Of a stretch of 64,000 nucleotides of DNA, positions 50,367 to 58,891 are shown one piece after another. Position numbers and translations under genes: made by a program. This DNA is from Knufia peltigerae. Lineage: Eukaryota; Ascomycota; Eurotiomycetes; Chaetothyriales; Trichomeriaceae. A model generated the notes under the pieces. It had not been told where the DNA came from and searched no databases. It saw nothing but the letters and a program-made list of their open reading frames with translations. How positions within the stretch are numbered: position 1 is the first letter of the stretch; every line of letters begins with the position of its first letter. The stretch spans positions 1 to 64,000 of the forward strand of contig JAPDRN010000149.1 in NCBI GenBank assembly GCA_030247855.1, written 5' to 3'.

Positions 50367-53318
50367 CTAGGCGGCTACCTCATCCAGCTGCGCGATGATC
50401 CTCTCCAGCGGTGCCGGCCGCCCCAGCAGGTAACCCTGCACCTGGTCGCAGCCGTGCGCGGCCAGCCAGTCCAGCTGTCCCGGCGTCTCCACGCCCTCGG
50501 CGATGATCGTCAGCCCCATGCTGTGGCCCAGCGACAGCAGCGCCCGGCAGATCGACGCGTTGCGCGGATTGGTCTCCACGTCGGCGACGAAGCTGCGATC
50601 GATCTTGAGGATGTCCAGCGGCAGGTGCTGCAGGTAGGACATGCTCGAGTAGCCGGTGCCGAAATCGTCCAGCGACACGCTGATGCCCTGCTCGTGCAGG
50701 CGCTGCATGGTCTGCATCGCCTGTGCCGGCTTGCGCATCAGGCTGCTCTCGGTCAGCTCTACGTGCAGTGCGCCGCGGGCCAGGCCGAAATCCTGCTGCG
50801 CGCGTGCGAACTCGGCCACCAGATCACTGTTGAAGAACTGCACCGCCGACACGTTGACCGCGATCGACAGCTCGCCCCACCCCGCTTCGACCAGACGCCG
50901 CTGTGCCTGTGCCGCCGCACGGATCACCCAGCGCCCCAGCGCCAGGATCAGACCGGTGTCCTCGCACAACTGGATGAACTCGCTGGGCGGGATGAAACTG
51001 CCATCGGCCTGCGGCCAGCGCAGCAGCGCCTCCAGTGACGCCGGGCTGCCATCGCTGGCGTGCCGGATCGGCTGGAAGTACAGCTGGAACTCGTTGTCGA
51101 TGGCCGCATGGATGCGACCGGCCAGGCGCAGGCGATCGGCCAGGCGGGTGGTCACCGCCGCATCGAACCAGGCCACCACGTTGCCTTCGGCGCGGGCCGC
51201 GTGCGCCGCCTGCGCGGCCATGCCGATCGCCTGTTCCGCACTGTGGCCTGCATCGGCGTCATGTACCGCCACACCAATGCGGGGTTCGAACTGGTGCAGC
51301 GAATCCTGGCCGCGCATCGGTGCGGAGACGATCTGCAGCAGATCGTCCAGCACGCGCTGGGTGTTGTGTTCCGGCGCGATCGCCAGCACGAAGTCCTCCG
51401 CCGGCTGGAACGCGAGCAGGCCGAAGCGCGCGCCCAGTCCGCCCAGGCGCGAGGCCATCGACTGCAGAACTGCATCGCCGATCTCGCGGCCCAGCGTATC
51501 GGCCACCAGCTGCAGGCCGCGCAGCTGTACATAGGCAATGGTGTAGGCGCCAGCCTGCTCGTCCAGCTGTTCGCTCAGTGCACGCACGTTGAGCAGGCCC
51601 GTGGCCGGGTTGTGGCGCGCGTGATAGGCCAGGTCGCGTTCGTAAGCCAAGCGCTCGCTGACATCCTCGGCCAGCACCAGGCATGCGGGCTGGCCGTCGA
51701 AATCCAGCTGCGACAGGTGCACGCGCACTTCGAACACCGTGCCATCCTTGCGCTGGTGCAGGCGAACGGCAGCATCCTGCAGTTCACCGCTGCGCACCTG
51801 CGCGATGGCCCCCTTGACCTCGTCCCAGCCCTCGCGCGGGCGGATGTCGAGGATGCTCATCGCCAGGAATTCATCGCGGCTGTAGCCGTACTGCTGCACG
51901 GCCGCCTCGTTGACCTCGATGAAGCGCAATGTGTCCGGATCGAACACCCAGAACGGCGCGGGGTTGCGATCGAACAGCAGACGGAAGCGGCGCTCGACCT
52001 GGCGCATCTGTTCGTGTGCCTGGTAACGCTCGCTGAGGTCGGTCAGCGCGCCGATCATGCGCCGCTGCCGATCGGCAACCGCCACCCGCTGGCCGCGCGC
52101 GGCAACCCAGCGCACGGCACCGCCGGGCAGCACCAGGCGGAATTCTTCGTCGAACACCGCAGTGCCGGCGAAGGCCTGGTCGAAGGCCTGCTGCATGCGT
52201 GTGCTGTCATCGTGGTGGACGCGGGCGAAGAATTCGGCCACCGGCAGCGCATCGGTCTGCACGCCAAAGATTTCCCGCGCCAACGGTGACCAGCGCAGCA
52301 GCGCGGCGTCTTCGTCGACATACCAGGTACATACGCGGCCCACCTGGTGCGCCAGGCGCAGTTCGGCGTGGCCGGTATGCAGTTCTTCGGCCATCGACTG
52401 CTGCCGATGCGTGCTGCGGCGAACCGCATACAGCAGTGCCAGCAGCAGCGCCACGTAGGCCAGCACGATGACGACCGCTGCCTGCAGATACGGCCACCAT
52501 GGCTTCAGCACATCCTCGTTGGCCAGGCCCACCTGCACCGCCAAGGGGCTGTGTTCGAGGGTACTGATGGTGGAGATGCGCGATATCTGGTCCACCGCGC
52601 CGGGAACGGTGCCCAGCTCGACCACCGCCTGCCGGCCCAGCAGCTTTCGTGCCGGCAGCGCATAGCGGCGGCCGACGGTGCCATGCGGATCAGGGACACG
52701 GGCCAACATGTAGCCGTCGGCGTCGCTGATCGAGGCAAGGCCACTCGGCCCCAGATCCAGACCACCCACGATCCGCTGTAGTTCGCCGCAGCGCAGCCGT
52801 GCCAGCAGCCAGCGATCGCCCGCCATCGGCAGCGCCAGCGGTACCACCCAGCCATCATCGCTGGCACGCTGCGGCGGCCCGATGTACAGCGCACTGCCCT
52901 GCCCGCGCCGCTGCGGATCTGTCCACAGCGGCAGCTGCAGGTCACCCTTGCCGGCCGTGAGGGCGCGGCCATGGGTATCGAGCACGACGATGCTGTGCAG
53001 TTCGGCGTGCCGGCGCAGCACGCCGGCAATGGCCGAGTTCAGCAGCGCGGGCGTCTGCACAGGCACTGTGCGGAACAGCTCGGCCGCATCGGCAGCTATG
53101 CCACCCATCGCCCGTTCCAGATTGCGTAGTTCCAGTGCCAACAGGCGCTCGCTGCCTATCGCCAACGCCCGGCTCTGCCGTTGCGCGGCTTCCAGCCGGC
53201 GCTGGTAGTCGTTGGCCAACATTGCAGCCAGGCCGACCGCCAGCAGCACGCCCAGCACCACGCCGCCCCAGGTAATGGCACGCAACGGCCGGGCCAGCGC
53301 GTGTCTCAGCGCCGGCAT
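50367..53318 (-). CDS. Membrane PAS-GGDEF-EAL protein, likely c-di-GMP phosphodiesterase
   Basis: About 983 residues from ATG 53318. TM1 ~15-37, a large periplasmic region (double-Cache-like), TM2 ~290-310, two PAS domains (~320-560), a GGDEF domain with the signature replaced (FQPAEDFVLAI), and a full EAL domain: LEALLRW, NVSAVQF, ELTESSL, DDFGTGYSS, LKIDRSF, AEGVET, QGYLLGRP. All EAL metal and catalytic residues that I know are present, while the diguanylate cyclase site is not, so hydrolysis of c-di-GMP is expected. Stands alone. Confidence 0.9.
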   Translation of the reverse strand: MPALRHALARPLRAITWGGVVLGVLLAVGLAAMLANDYQRRLEAAQRQSRALAIGSERLLALELRNLERAMGGIAADAAELFRTVPVQTPALLNSAIAGVLRRHAELHSIVVLDTHGRALTAGKGDLQLPLWTDPQRRGQGSALYIGPPQRASDDGWVVPLALPMAGDRWLLARLRCGELQRIVGGLDLGPSGLASISDADGYMLARVPDPHGTVGRRYALPARKLLGRQAVVELGTVPGAVDQISRISTISTLEHSPLAVQVGLANEDVLKPWWPYLQAAVVIVLAYVALLLALLYAVRRSTHRQQSMAEELHTGHAELRLAHQVGRVCTWYVDEDAALLRWSPLAREIFGVQTDALPVAEFFARVHHDDSTRMQQAFDQAFAGTAVFDEEFRLVLPGGAVRWVAARGQRVAVADRQRRMIGALTDLSERYQAHEQMRQVERRFRLLFDRNPAPFWVFDPDTLRFIEVNEAAVQQYGYSRDEFLAMSILDIRPREGWDEVKGAIAQVRSGELQDAAVRLHQRKDGTVFEVRVHLSQLDFDGQPACLVLAEDVSERLAYERDLAYHARHNPATGLLNVRALSEQLDEQAGAYTIAYVQLRGLQLVADTLGREIGDAVLQSMASRLGGLGARFGLLAFQPAEDFVLAIAPEHNTQRVLDDLLQIVSAPMRGQDSLHQFEPRIGVAVHDADAGHSAEQAIGMAAQAAHAARAEGNVVAWFDAAVTTRLADRLRLAGRIHAAIDNEFQLYFQPIRHASDGSPASLEALLRWPQADGSFIPPSEFIQLCEDTGLILALGRWVIRAAAQAQRRLVEAGWGELSIAVNVSAVQFFNSDLVAEFARAQQDFGLARGALHVELTESSLMRKPAQAMQTMQRLHEQGISVSLDDFGTGYSSMSYLQHLPLDILKIDRSFVADVETNPRNASICRALLSLGHSMGLTIIAEGVETPGQLDWLAAHGCDQVQGYLLGRPAPLERIIAQLDEVAA

Positions 53319-53603
53319 CGGTCGGTCTTCCCTGTGCAGTCGGCTGACTTCATGCGCGAACGTTTCCTCCACATCCCCGACCTCAACGGCCGGCGGACGC
53401 CATTCTTGACGTCTCGATCCGTCCTGCATGCGCCCTCCCCCGGGTGCTGCGGACATCCAGCCCGCAGCATGCACCACGCCGATGACCGCGTGAAGGTCGC
53501 TGCTGCGTGTTCAGCCAGATCACGCACAGTGCTGGCCTTGCCGAGCACGTCCAGCCGGCCCGCAGCGGATTAGACTTGGAGTTTTCCGCCGCAAGAGAAG
53601 TCC

Positions 53604-55715
53604 ATGTCCAAGCTGCGCCGCCCCACCCTGGCACTGGCCATCGTTGCCAGCCTGTCCCTGGCCGCCTGCGACCGCCCGGCCGAGCCGGCCGCCGGCACCG
53701 CCGCACCGGCCGAGGCGACACCCGCTGCCGCCAAGCCGATGCTGGGCAGCTTTGGATTCGATGCCAGTGGCATGGACCGCAGCATCGCCGCCGGTGAAGA
53801 CTTCTTCGGCTTCGCCAACGGCAGCTGGGTGAAGAACACCGAGATTCCGGCGGACCGCTCGCGCTTCGGCAGCTTCAACGTGATCGCCGAGAAGACCCAG
53901 GCCGATACCCGCGCGATCCTGGAAGGGGCTGCCGGCAATGCCCAGGCCAGCGGCGAAGACAAGCTGATCGGTGACTACTATGCCGCTTACATGGACGAGG
54001 CTGGTATCGAGCAGCGCGGCCTGGCACCGGTGCAGCCGCAGCTGAAGAACATCGATGCGATCGCCGACAAGGCCGGCCTGGCCCGCGCCCTCGGCGGCGA
54101 GGTGCGCGCCGATGTCGACCTGCTCAACGCCACCAACTTCTACACCGACCGCCTGTTTGGCCTGTGGGTCTCGGTGGACCTGCTGCAACCGGACCGCACC
54201 GCGCCGTACCTGGTGCAGGGCGGCCTGGGCATGCCGGACCGCGATTTCTACCTGGGGGGTGGCCGCATGGCCGAACTGCGCAAGCAGTACCAGGCCTACA
54301 TCGCTGAGGTGCTGCAGCTGGCCGGCGTGGCCGACCCGGCCGGCAAGGCGCAGCGCATCCTCGCCCTGGAAACGAAGATCGCCCAGGCGCACGCCACGCA
54401 GGAAGAAACCAATGACGTGACCAAGGGTGCCAACCCCTGGACCCAGGCCGACTTCAACGCCAAGGCGCCGGGCATGGACTGGGCCGCATTCCTGGACGCT
54501 GCCGCGCTCGGCCAGCAGCAGGACTTCATCGTGTGGCAGCCCAAGGCCGTGGCCGGCCTGTCCAAACTGGTGGCCACCGAGCCGCTGGATGCCTGGAAGG
54601 ACTACATGACCTTCCACGCGCTGGACCGCGCCGCCGCCTACCTGCCGAAGAAGTTCGCCGATGCGCGCTTCGCCTTCCACGGCACCGCGTTGAGTGGTAC
54701 GCCGCAGCAGAGCGACCGCTGGAAGCGTGCGGTGGATGACGCCAACCATGCGGTCGGCGAGGCCATCGGCAAGCGCTATGTCGAAAAGCACTTCGATGCG
54801 AAGACCAAGGAACGTGCCGACGAGATGGCGAAGAACATCATCGCCGCCTTCGCCAAGCGCATCGATGCACTGGCCTGGATGTCACCGCAGACCAAGGCCA
54901 GCGCCAAGGCCAAGGTCGCCGGCCTGACCGTGGGCATGGGGTATCCGGACAAGTGGCGCGACTACACCGGCCTGGATATCCGCCGCGATGATCCCCTGGG
55001 CAATGCGCAGCGCGCCGAACTGTTCGAGTACCGGCGCAACATCGCCAAGCTGGGCAAGCCGGTCGACCACAGCGAGTGGGCGATGCTGCCGCAGACCATC
55101 AATGCGATGAACGTGCCGCTGGAAAACCGTCTGGTGTTCCCGGCGGCGATCCTGCAGCCGCCGTTCTTCGACGGCGCCGCCGACGACGCGGTGAACTACG
55201 GTGCGATCGGCGCGGTGATCGGCCACGAGATCAGCCACGGCTTCGACAATGCAGGCGCGTTGTTCGACGACACCGGCAAGCTGCACAACTGGTGGACGGC
55301 CGAAGACCTCAAGCAGTTCAATGCTGCCGGTGATGCGCTTGCCGCGCAATTCAGCAGCTATGAGCCGTTCCCGGGCGTGCACGTCAACGGCAAGCTGACC
55401 TTGGGCGAGAACATCGCCGACGTCGCCGGCCTCGGCACCGCTTACGACGCCTACCAGCTCTCGCTACAGGGCAAGCCGGGCCAGACCCTGGAAGGATTCA
55501 CCCCCGACCAGCGCTTCTTCCTCGGCTTCGCCCAGGCCTGGCGCAGCAAGAGCCGCGAGCAGGCGCTGCGCAATTCGCTGCTGACCGACGTGCATGCACC
55601 GGGCCAGTTCCGCGCGCTGACAGTGCGCAACATCGACGCCTGGTACCCGGCGTTCGAAGTGAAGGAAGGCCAGAAGCTGTATCTGGCCCCGGACAAGCGG
55701 GTCAAGGTCTGGTGA
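53604..55715 (+). CDS. M13-family metallopeptidase, lipoprotein
   Basis: Neprilysin-type endopeptidase of 703 residues. Lipoprotein signal with lipobox LAAC (SLSLAACD), Ala/Pro-rich linker, then the M13 chain. Zinc site GHEISHGFDNAG (HExxH), third ligand in LGENIADVAG, substrate motif INAMNVPLENRLVFPAAILQ (split), and the conserved C-terminal VKVW. Acts on peptides outside the cytoplasm. A terminator follows. Confidence 0.94.
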   Translation: MSKLRRPTLALAIVASLSLAACDRPAEPAAGTAAPAEATPAAAKPMLGSFGFDASGMDRSIAAGEDFFGFANGSWVKNTEIPADRSRFGSFNVIAEKTQADTRAILEGAAGNAQASGEDKLIGDYYAAYMDEAGIEQRGLAPVQPQLKNIDAIADKAGLARALGGEVRADVDLLNATNFYTDRLFGLWVSVDLLQPDRTAPYLVQGGLGMPDRDFYLGGGRMAELRKQYQAYIAEVLQLAGVADPAGKAQRILALETKIAQAHATQEETNDVTKGANPWTQADFNAKAPGMDWAAFLDAAALGQQQDFIVWQPKAVAGLSKLVATEPLDAWKDYMTFHALDRAAAYLPKKFADARFAFHGTALSGTPQQSDRWKRAVDDANHAVGEAIGKRYVEKHFDAKTKERADEMAKNIIAAFAKRIDALAWMSPQTKASAKAKVAGLTVGMGYPDKWRDYTGLDIRRDDPLGNAQRAELFEYRRNIAKLGKPVDHSEWAMLPQTINAMNVPLENRLVFPAAILQPPFFDGAADDAVNYGAIGAVIGHEISHGFDNAGALFDDTGKLHNWWTAEDLKQFNAAGDALAAQFSSYEPFPGVHVNGKLTLGENIADVAGLGTAYDAYQLSLQGKPGQTLEGFTPDQRFFLGFAQAWRSKSREQALRNSLLTDVHAPGQFRALTVRNIDAWYPAFEVKEGQKLYLAPDKRVKVW

Positions 55716-55724
55716 TGTAACGCG

Positions 55725-55757
55725 AACGGGCGCCGAAAGGCGCCCGTTTCGTTTCCA
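55725..55757 (+). terminator. Terminator of the M13 peptidase gene
   Basis: AACGGGCGCC (55725-55734), GAAA loop, GGCGCCCGTT (55739-55748), then TCGTTTCC. Perfect 10-bp stem, interrupted T tract. Confidence 0.8.
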
Positions 55758-55760
55758 TGG

Positions 55761-55855
55761 GTAGACGCCAACCTTGGTTGGCGTTTTTCCGGCATCCACG
55801 CATGGCGTGGATGCGGCGCCGCGCGGCGGCGCGCCGACCAAGGTCGGCATCTACC
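55761..55855. repeat. Composite REP region
   Basis: GTAG head 55761 with ACGCCAACCTTGGTTGGCGT followed by TTTTT (can also terminate), then ATCCACGCATGGCGTGGAT-like unit, then GCCGACCAAGGTCGGC ending CTAC at 55850-55853. The right unit supplies the TAG stop of the next gene. Confidence 0.8.
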
Positions 55856-56780
55856 GAGGCAATGCCGGCCACTCGCGCAACACGTCCACCGGCACACCCA
55901 CCCGTGTGCAGGCGCGGGTCGCCAGGCCGTCGGGCAACGCGCGGCGGAACAGCGGCGCCATGCCCTGCATCAGCTTGGCCGACGCCGCTGCCTGTGCACG
56001 CTGGCGCGTGCTGCGCTCGAGCATGCCCTCGGCCCAGTCCGGCAGCAGCGCGGCACCGGCACCGAGGAAAATTTCGCGTGACAGGCCGGGCACCGGCACC
56101 GGCAGGCGCACGCCGGACAGCACCTGCAGCACTTCGCGCGAGCGTTCGTCCACCACCAGCTCCGGCTGCCGCGCGCAGAAGTACGCATCCACTTCCGCCT
56201 CGCTGCGCGGCACATCCACCGCGCCCAACGCTTCGGCCACGCAGCGGTATTCGTCGTAGTAGCGGTCGGCGATCGCGGCAGGCACTTCACGCCCGTAGCG
56301 GCGATAGCCCTGCAGGAAGCCGTAGGCCTCGGTCACATGCACCCACGTCAGCAGGTGCGGATCATCAGCGGCATAGGGCTCGCCCTGCGCGGTATGGCCG
56401 CGGATCTGCGCGTGGATGCGCCGCACCTTGGCCACCAGCGCTTCCACCTCACCTGCCGGTGCGTAGCTGGTGCCTGCCACGAAGGCAGTGGTGCGGCGCA
56501 GGCGGCCGACCAGGTCCTGGCGGAAATTGGAATGATCGTAGACACCGGCCAGTGCGCGCGGGTGCAGCGTCTGCAGCATCAGTGCACACAGGCCGCCGGC
56601 CAGCATCGAGGGCAGTTCGGCGTGCATCCGCCAGGTCACGCTGTGCGGCCCGAACCAGCCGGGGTCGCCCAGTGGATGGTCGTAGTCGATGCCGCTCTGC
56701 CCACGCGGAAACGCATCCAGGACCCAGCGTCGGATCGGCGCGGTGACGGGGCGGGAAAGACGGTGCAGCAACGGCGGCAT
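55851..56780 (-). CDS. Oxygenase MpaB-family protein (DUF2236)
   Basis: 309 residues. QTLHPRALAGVYDHSNF (HP-rich helix), WVHVTEAYGF and a tail with AxxLMQGMAPLFRRALPDGL (split) are typical of the DUF2236/MpaB family, which includes heme-binding oxygenases. The ATG at 56780 is preceded by GTG 56783. Its TAG stop lies in a REP CTAC/GTAG head. The substrate is unknown. Confidence 0.83.
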   Translation of the reverse strand: MPPLLHRLSRPVTAPIRRWVLDAFPRGQSGIDYDHPLGDPGWFGPHSVTWRMHAELPSMLAGGLCALMLQTLHPRALAGVYDHSNFRQDLVGRLRRTTAFVAGTSYAPAGEVEALVAKVRRIHAQIRGHTAQGEPYAADDPHLLTWVHVTEAYGFLQGYRRYGREVPAAIADRYYDEYRCVAEALGAVDVPRSEAEVDAYFCARQPELVVDERSREVLQVLSGVRLPVPVPGLSREIFLGAGAALLPDWAEGMLERSTRQRAQAAASAKLMQGMAPLFRRALPDGLATRACTRVGVPVDVLREWPALPR

Positions 56781-56909
56781 CACGGGTCCAGATCGGCGGA
56801 GGGACGGACCGCGTCCTGCGCGGTACCCCCCGATTCTGGTCGATCATGACCGGCACAGCGAGCCCATCCGCTCAGCGTCGGTTTCATGTGCGCGCGCAGC
56901 ACGTTTCAC

Positions 56910-56957
56910 CCTGCGACATCTTGTCGCAGGCCGCGCAAGCAATGTTGCGTCGCAACA
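56910..56957. promoter_or_regulatory. Two palindromic operator-like sites
   Basis: CCTGCGACA-TCT-TGTCGCAGG (56910-56930) and TGTTGCG-T-CGCAACA (56943-56957), centres 30 bp apart, in the 309-bp divergent gap between the MpaB and membrane-protein genes. No gene is seen in this gap. Confidence 0.6.
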
Positions 56958-57089
56958 ATATTCACCTGTTCAGGCAGAACCCTTGTGCCGCGTGGCCTTG
57001 AGGCCATTGCACCGCTCGCTGGAAGTGCTAGAACTGAACCCGCCACACCGTCCACTGCAGATCGCCGCACGTTCCACAAGGAGCCAGCC

Positions 57090-57704
57090 ATGATTGCTTT
57101 GTTCAAGGGTTTGGGATTACTGCTTCGCGACAACGAGCTCTACAGCAGCCCGTTCGAAAAACAGGTCGCGCACTGGCGCAGCCTCAGCGAACAGCAGATC
57201 CGCGATGAAGTGGCGGTGCTGGCCCAGGCCAAGTGCCAATGGCTGATCACTTCGATCGTCGGATGGCAGGCAGCCTCGCTGCTGATCCTCGGCCTGATCA
57301 CCAATTACCTGTGGCGCGACGATTACCACATCACCTTCACCCGCGTGGTCGTGGTGTTCGGCTCGTGGATCTCGATCCTGTTCGTGATCTGGTTCATGGC
57401 CAACATGTTCGACCGCACAGCGGGCTTCGAACGCTGGATGAAGGCCTTCAACAGCCGCGCGCGCATCACCTCCAAGGCCGACAGCGTCGAGCACGTGGCC
57501 GAAGCACTGGACCTGGCTGAACACTATCCGGAAGTGCTGGACTACAAGCAGGCGGTCACCGCCAAGCGCGAGCTGCGCCACGAGGACATCCGCATCATGA
57601 CCGAGATCGGGCGCATGAAGCAGCACTCCGAACTGGTGGGTCGCCTGAACCATGTCGGTGAAACCGAACACCATCACGACATGACGCTGCAGCCGGCTTA
57701 CTGA
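57090..57704 (+). CDS. Two-TM membrane protein of unknown function
   Basis: 204 residues from ATG 57090 (AAGGAG eight bases upstream). N-terminal cytosolic ~55 residues, two hydrophobic segments (WLITSIVGWQAASLLILGLI split and VVVFGSWISILFVIWFMANM split), then a charged C-terminal domain rich in Glu/His (LRHEDIRIMTEIGRMKQHSE split). Family not recognised. Ends at a strong hairpin. Confidence 0.8.
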   Translation: MIALFKGLGLLLRDNELYSSPFEKQVAHWRSLSEQQIRDEVAVLAQAKCQWLITSIVGWQAASLLILGLITNYLWRDDYHITFTRVVVVFGSWISILFVIWFMANMFDRTAGFERWMKAFNSRARITSKADSVEHVAEALDLAEHYPEVLDYKQAVTAKRELRHEDIRIMTEIGRMKQHSELVGRLNHVGETEHHHDMTLQPAY

Positions 57705-57728
57705 GCCGAACGCAATCCGGGGGGAGCC

Positions 57729-57770
57729 ACAATGCCACCGTGCTCAGTCACGGTGGCATTGTTCTTTCTG
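57729..57770 (+). terminator. Hairpin terminator overlapping the 3' end of the convergent gene
   Basis: Perfect 14-bp stem ACAATGCCACCGTG (57729-57742) / CACGGTGGCATTGT (57749-57762), six-base loop, then TCTTTCTG on the plus strand. The loop contains the stop codon of the minus-strand gene at 57744. Confidence 0.8.
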
Positions 57771-58088
57771 CACGTCGCTGACGCACTGGCGGAAGTCCTT
57801 CGGCAGGCCACTGACCTGCTCGGTCTTGCCTGCGGCCACCGCGAACCGGCGCAGCGGCGGCGTCGCGCAAGCGGTGTCGGTGCTGCAGCCCGGCGCCAGC
57901 ACCAGGTAATGGCATTGGCCGCTGCTGCTGGCGATGCATTCGAAACGCGCCACGCCATCGACCACCGTGCTCTTGCTGTACAGCGTATCCACGCCATTGG
58001 CAGTGGTGCGGGTGATCGACGTGTTGCTGGATTTTTCGCAGCCGGCGATGGCCAGCACGGCGAAACCTACAAGCAGGATACGGCGCAT
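57744..58088 (-). CDS. Small lipoprotein
   Basis: 114 residues. Lipoprotein signal (ILLVGFAVLAIAGC, lipobox IAGC). The mature part has five more Cys (FECIASSSGQCHYLVLAPGC split, TACATP, RQCVSDVQKEQC), suggesting a disulfide-stabilised periplasmic domain. Function unknown. Lies 32 bp downstream of nothing on its strand other than the LytTR operon end, so it could be expressed with it. Confidence 0.78.
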   Translation of the reverse strand: MRRILLVGFAVLAIAGCEKSSNTSITRTTANGVDTLYSKSTVVDGVARFECIASSSGQCHYLVLAPGCSTDTACATPPLRRFAVAAGKTEQVSGLPKDFRQCVSDVQKEQCHRD

Positions 58089-58120
58089 GTTCGTTCCTCG
58101 GTGGACGGCAATGGCTGCGG

Positions 58121-58891
58121 CTACATGCCGCGGAACAGGCTCATGAACGGCTGGCTGACCACCAGGGTTTCGGCACGCTGGCGCAGGCGCAGCACGCCAC
58201 GGCCGGTATCGTCGCGGCTGACGGCTGCCACCGCCTTCATGTTGACGATGGTGGAGCGATGCACCTGGCGGAAGTGCAGCGGATCGAGCACTTCCAGCAG
58301 TTCGCGCAGCGGTGTGCGCAACAGGCTTTCGCCGGCAGCGGTGACCACGGTGGTGTACTTGTTGTCAGCACGGAAATAGATCACATCGTCGAGCATGATC
58401 AGCTGCGTATCGCGCCCGTTGCTGGCGGTGATCCAGGCCAGCGGTGGTCGATCGTTGGCGACCGGGCCTGCACCGAGGCGCTGCAGCAGGCGCTCCAGCA
58501 CCGCATCGTCCTGGCGCGTGGATGGCAGCCGCGAAAGAATGCGGTCGCGCGTGGCCAGCAGCCGCTCGTCGCTGACCGGCTTGAGCAGGTAATCCATCGC
58601 ACCCTGCTCGAAGGCATCGATGGCGTACTGGTCGTAGGCGGTGACGAACACCACCTGGGTGCGCGGGCTCAGTTCGGCCAATGACCGCGCCACTTCGATG
58701 CCGCTGATGCCGGGCATGCGGATGTCGAGGAAGGCGATGTCCGGCTGCTTCTCGGCCAGCTGTTCCAGCGCACTGGCGCCGTCCTCGCATTCGGCCACCA
58801 GCTTCAGCTCCGGCCACAGCCGCCCGAGCTGCTCGACCAGCGAGTGCCGCAGCAGCTCCTCGTCTTCGGCAATCAACGCTTCAAGCGGCAT
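58121..58891 (-). CDS. LytTR-family response regulator
   Basis: 256 residues: receiver (LIAEDEELLR, Asp in AFLDIRMPGISG, K of LLKPVSD) and C-terminal LytTR DNA-binding domain (FRADNKYTTVVTAAGESLLR split, FRQVHRSTIVNM). Overlaps the kinase gene stop by 11 bp, so the kinase is the partner. Confidence 0.93.
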   Translation of the reverse strand: MPLEALIAEDEELLRHSLVEQLGRLWPELKLVAECEDGASALEQLAEKQPDIAFLDIRMPGISGIEVARSLAELSPRTQVVFVTAYDQYAIDAFEQGAMDYLLKPVSDERLLATRDRILSRLPSTRQDDAVLERLLQRLGAGPVANDRPPLAWITASNGRDTQLIMLDDVIYFRADNKYTTVVTAAGESLLRTPLRELLEVLDPLHFRQVHRSTIVNMKAVAAVSRDDTGRGVLRLRQRAETLVVSQPFMSLFRGM

